NCBI RefSeq assembly: GCF_905163445.1
Contig: NC_053187.1
Coordinates: 16,787,001 to 16,851,000 of the forward strand
Direction of reading: 5' to 3'
Source of the DNA: Pararge aegeria
Lineage: Eukaryota; Arthropoda; Insecta; Lepidoptera; Nymphalidae
Length of the DNA: 64,000 nt
Of the stretch, positions 36,001 to 42,000 are shown piece by piece. Under the pieces are notes generated by a model. It did no database searches. It had not been told where the DNA came from and worked only from the letters and a program-made list of their open reading frames with translations. The position numbers were made by a program, and so were the translations under genes. Position 1 is the stretch's first letter. Every line of letters begins with the position of its first letter.

Positions 36001-39000
36001 AGTATATTATTGTTACTTTTTATACATATAATAAAAAAGTTGGTATGCCACACAGTGCAGACCAGCACAGCACTTGTAACCATATCTACCTATATCCCTA
36101 TCTATACCCGTCATGATTTGTAGCAGGTATGGGGTCTTTGGATACTTTAGAACAAAGGCATAGGAGGGCCTGTCTCTTACACTACTTCTTACTCCTTAAT
36201 AATAAGGTTGACAATCTAGACATACTTAGCAAATGCTGTGCTAGTGCCTGGTAAAACGGTACGAACTTGCAGGGAAAGATTACCACTATTTTCACTCGAT
36301 TCGTTACGTACGCACTATACTCGAAATGCTCCAACATTTCGCGCGCTCTCGTTTCTTAATAATATGATTGCTCAACACCAACAAATTGACATATTTAATA
36401 TATTCAGACAAATGAACTAATATTTTTGTAATGTACATCTGTAACTGACTTAGCGTACGTTTTGGCTAGCTGTAGTACTAAGGGTATACATAAATAAATA
36501 AATAAATAAACCATCGAGCCAAAGCTAGGAGACGCCGCATTCATCTCCGCCGACAAGTTATGAGAGTTCTAAACATTTAAAATATGCTTCAACGGTGAAG
36601 GAAAACATCGTGAGTGAACCTGCATGCCTGAGTGTTCTCCTTGTTCTCGAAGGTGCGTGGAGTCCACCAATCCGCACTAGAATAGCGTGGTGAACTACGG
36701 CCTTAAAACCAACTCTCATTGTTGGAGACCCGTGCCCTGTAGTGGGCCGCTAGCGGGTTCATATGATTAATGTAGCCTAAGCTTAAACGACAAATTGAAA
36801 GTAATGATATTGATTTTCATCAAATTCTTGTCACATAGATATTTGTCGTGTTTCACTATATTATGTTTCTCGCAAATAGCAAGTTCGCAGTCTTTAAAAT
36901 AATAATTAAAAAAAAAAAATTTGATACAAAAATTTATAAACATATTTTTCAAAATCTTTAATGCAGTTAAATTATAAAACCTGAACTTTAAATGGTTTTA
37001 CAATGGCGCAGTCAAGGGCGCTAGCTTTAGAAATATGGATGAATTTGAACTTTAAAACAAGAAGAATAAATTACATTTTACTTTAACGCTACAGTTCGAT
37101 TCTCTCAAACGAGTCTATGATTTCGAACATAAAAACATGATGCAGAAACGCCAGGATAACGCTTTTCATGTTTGACACCACCTAGTAAATGGTTCTATCT
37201 CATCATTATGCTACATTGCTTGTTAAGAATGCAACGCTGATTTTCAGCTGGGTTCCAGCCAAGCCAAGATGACGCCACGGAAATAATTATAAAAAAAGAA
37301 AAGAAAACAAAAGCAAAAAATAAAAATTAAAAGGTACATCTTGCAACATGTTATTTAATAATTATTGTATTTGTACAATATATGCTAGTATAATAACGAT
37401 TCAATGAAAAAAATTATTAGACTGTGGCGCATAGGCAATGGTACGATCCAACTTGTTATACCCAACGGGAAATATTATTTGAACGATGTCTAGGGAACTA
37501 CGTTATCAATATCTGAAGATATATTGAGGTAGAAATTCTGGCTATTTAGGAAAGTTTGACAGTTGACACCCATAGTGAATGCGGATAATCGAGGAATAGC
37601 TAGTAAAATTACAGAACTGGCGAGTTTGTTTGTTATTACTTTTAATTTTGCTAGTAATTGCTGCTGTTCGATTTATTATTTCTGCTCAGAATTTTCCTTT
37701 TACTACTGAGGAAAAATATAAGCCAATTTAAATATAATTAGAGTAAAATGAACAACGTAGCACGACACATGAACCTACATATAAATATTAAAATTACAGA
37801 ACTGTTATTTCTTTTAATTTTGCTTATTATTGCCGTCTCATTTATTATTACTGCTTAATTTTTTTTTCTTTTATTGAGGAAGATTATAGGCCAATTTTAA
37901 AAAGTTTTTCATTTTACACATAATATGTTAAAAGTAAAATAAAAAACGTAGCACGACACATGAACCTAGAAAGTAATTGTTCCTAAAGCTTCAGATATTG
38001 TTTGTATGTATGTTCAGAAGATCTTAAGATTGTTTCTTATAATTAACTAGCTGTTGCCCGCGACTTCGTCTGCGCTTGATATTGTTTTTAAAGTATTCAG
38101 TATCGCTAAGCCTTAAATGAGTATAGTAGTATATATATAACATGTGACTGTCAATTAATTATAGACAAATAATTTGCAATAAAATAAAATTGCGACTATA
38201 ATTAAAGATCTAAGCTATCCTATCTCTTAAGTTGGACCAGACTGCTCACGGTGTGTCAATTTAATTTAAAATCGGTTAAGTTGTTTAGGAGTCCATCGCG
38301 GACAAACATCGTGACAGGAGATTTATATATATTAAGATTAGTACATACCCCAGAAAGGTCCATAGTTCAGGCACACCACAATCATAATCAGACATATCCT
38401 TAAGCGTCTGTTGTTGGAGCCTTTTTTGAACGCAATGTGAAATGTGTCCTTTATACTCCGAAAGTCGAAGAACTCGACGAGAAAGCCAGTGCAACAAGCT
38501 TTCTTCTCCTGAAACACACTACATTATGTCTTTGATCTTTATATTATAAGAATTATACAACGTGTAAACGAATTACGAAATAATCTTGAAGGATGCATAA
38601 TTATATTTCATAAGAAATCACCATGTAAAAATATGAAATCAAAAGAAGCTTATGTACTTATTTTTCCATAAAAACTAATTCAATACATTCTAAGTGTTTA
38701 CTCATGACAACCCTATTGAAGATAAAAGACAAACACGCGCATAGTACTTATGCTACACGACACGTACCCAATAAAATGACAGTCACATGATTTTTACTTT
38801 GCATGCGATGGTAGGGCTGTATCTAATTTCTTTCAGTAAAAACTATGACACTCACAAACTGAAAGGTTTTCAGTTTCACAGATAAATCTCTGAGACAGTA
38901 ATAATGTAATTCTGAAGCCTGTAAAGTATTATTTCAGTTTTCATTAACACGTTGTGGATAAATAGTATATGAGACGCTGTTTACTGTTTACAAATGTAAT

Positions 39001-42000
39001 GGAATATGTATGTTATGGAACAAAACTGCAATAAATGTTCCTTTAGAATAGATCTGAATGAAAATCTATACATCTACATGGATTAATAGACGAACGGATA
39101 TTGACCAAATAAAGTTTAGGTTTTTTAATCCATTTTGGAGTAGATTAAAAAAACGTTAGTTAGTTCTTATTAATAAAAATATTCACAGTCATCTTAGTAC
39201 ACATAAAACAAGCTAGGTTTTTTTGGGTTACATGGAGATGTGTATATTGTAATAGTACCTTTTTTTATATTAAGTGACCAGGGTTCTTTCCTTTAAAGTT
39301 TTAATTAATATATTCAATGTATTTTAACTTATACATTGATATGCCCAAAATTACTTGGGAATCATATTACAAAAGCATATACTCAATACCACAAATGACT
39401 TCTTTCGCAGACGATATGCCGATGTCACTAACTTATGTCCATTTATACATATATCCACTCAAGCGCGCTTATTAATGCTTTCCATCAAGCATGATTTATT
39501 ATAATTGTAACTTTTTAACAAACTTGCTTTGACGGTGAATTAAAACATCGTAAGTATTCGTCAAAAGTGGTTACTTGCCACGACTAAAACCTCCCACCCG
39601 ACTAGAAAATTCTGAAACTCTAAATTCGAACTTCGAATTTGAGGCCTCCCACTTTTGAGATCACTGTGCGCCTATCACTGTGACAGGGAGATCCACAAAC
39701 TATCATTCGCATGTAATATTTATCATTATCTATCTATTACCGACCTACAGGGCGCGGCTCTGTGTAAAAAGGGTTTAAAGTCAAAGTCAATAATATCTTA
39801 TTCAAATAGGCCAATAGATGGCACTTATGATGCGTACATTACATGAGAAATGTGTTACATGGTAGTAAGATGATGGCGATAACCATATTCGTTCCTAAAC
39901 CTGAAACTAAAGCTACGAGGGTTCCAAACAGGTCCGGATCTAAATAGAAGCCCACAACAAACTTAGCCGAGTGTTATTTTTTGTTATCACCATCTCACAT
40001 TGTCATTTAAAATTTTTAGAAGAGAATCTGGTTAGAGCTATAATTCTCACCCAAGCTTTTTTATCGTTTACGTAGTCCTTTATACTATAATAGGACTTTT
40101 CTATAAACTTACGTTTAATACAAACTTTGAACTTTTTAAGAGACATCTTCAAGATGTCAATGGGTAGTTTATTGTAAATATGAATGCAATTTCCTTTAAG
40201 TTTAGGCCACAGTCAACATTGGACAGGTGCTGATTGGTAGACGTCATTCAACTTTGAGAATATTATAAAGAACTTTCAGGCGTACCGGTTTTCGAACTCG
40301 AATCCGAACTCCGTTCCCCGATAGGGAGACTGAACCACTAGGCTATTACTGGTTCCTTCTTATATTAAGACTGTAAAATTGTGTTAAAGTTTTTATTCTT
40401 ACATCACGCAGACCCATAGCAAAGTTTTCATGGGATTCATATAGGTAAATGGTTAAGAGACGCTGTTTGCTGTTTACATTTTATGGAACAAAAATTTCCG
40501 ATATGTTTTAGAATAGATCAAAATGCATATTTATAAATACATCTTCATGCCTTAATATAACAGAACGGATATTGAAGAAATTGAATTAAGGTTTTTTTTT
40601 ATCCACTACAAATTAGTCCATATATGCAATCTCACTTGGTTGTACGTGATGATGCAGTCTAAGATTTTATTGGGCTAACCTGTTAGTGGTATGGCAGTTA
40701 TATGGAACTATAACCCCCGATCGTTTTTTACACGAAATCGTATAGGAAACTAAGCTTCTATCTAGATCTCTAGCTGCGGCCAAAACCGCCAACCTGACCC
40801 AGAATCACTCAGAAACTATAAATCCTATATTACCTAGATCGAACCTGGAACCTCTCACATATAAGACAGCGCTCATTGCGGCGCCGGGGAGGTCAGTCAT
40901 CAATATATATATTTATATATAATTTTTTTTAAATATACTTTTTAAATAAAATACAACCTTACACAATAAACACATCGCCATCTAGCCCCATAGAAAGCGT
41001 AGCTTGTGTTTTGGGTACTAAAATAAGATAGCTGATGAATAAATATGTATATATGTATGTATATACACATAAACATTTTATTTATTTGTATATATATAAA
41101 CAAGGTTAACTATGATCTACAAATATAATGTAAAAAAAATCGTAAATTAAAATAATCCTAATTTGGCCAAAGTTTGGGTGAGTATCTGACTCCAGATTAG
41201 TTATAAGTGTATTTAGGATAAGTATCACTTATTCTACCGCGGACTAGTAGCATGAACAGGATTCATACTATAAAACATATGATAATAATAATAATAATAC
41301 AATATCAATACACGAAAGATGCTTTGATCATGAAAACCCTACTAATACTCTTCTGACTCAAAGGATAGTAATGTTTAAAAAAGGCTCAAGCGAAGTGATA
41401 TGAGTATACTATACTCATATCACTTTGCTTCTTACCGAAGTAAAGTGGTTTAATATTTCTCATCTTTAGTCTATAACAGTTCACTGATGGACTGAAAGAT
41501 AGCGTAGTGATTATGGGCAAACCCTCTCCTTGGGAGAGGGTTTGCCCATAATCACTACGCTGGGCAGACGGGTTGTTGATCGAAGTAGATGGTAATAGTA
41601 CCGCAGAGAACGCTTCTGTCTCTTCTCCGTCATATTCCTTTAGTCGCCTCGTACGACAAACGCGGGAGGAGATGGTGACAACAGTATTCGGATCTGCCGT
41701 CACCAAACGCAATATTTCTTTTTAATAATAAATCTATATTTAATTCTATTTTTAATCTTAAGAAGCTTTCGCTTGGTTGTTCGATCAAGGGTCGTATACA
41801 GTTGGCAGTAATTCTTGAAGCAGCACGTATTTTGAGGGGGTTCCTCACTCTGGCGCCCTGACCGGTTGCTTGGGTACTCAAAAGCCCTTGCTTGGGTACT
41901 TATTTTGCGGAAATCCATGATATATTATAGAAATTAAGCTTCCTTTTGATAATTGTTAATTGTATGCCTAGTTATTCTTTAATAATTCACACAGTTAAAA

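Larger units (their letters stand above)
23126..38348 (-). other. Gene 2 intron 2 (15.2 kb)
   Basis: The largest intron of gene 2. Apart from the repeats listed it holds long AT-rich stretches (for example 25380-27690, 28290-29080, 37000-38040) where I see no coding pattern, RNA gene or known element. No additional exon is needed to close the reading frame. Confidence 0.7.

Noticed and set aside
38285..38497. Minus-strand 70-codon frame
   Set aside because: It overlaps gene 2 exon 2 in a different frame. The correct frame follows from the splice sites and from homology (AFKKGSNNRRLR).
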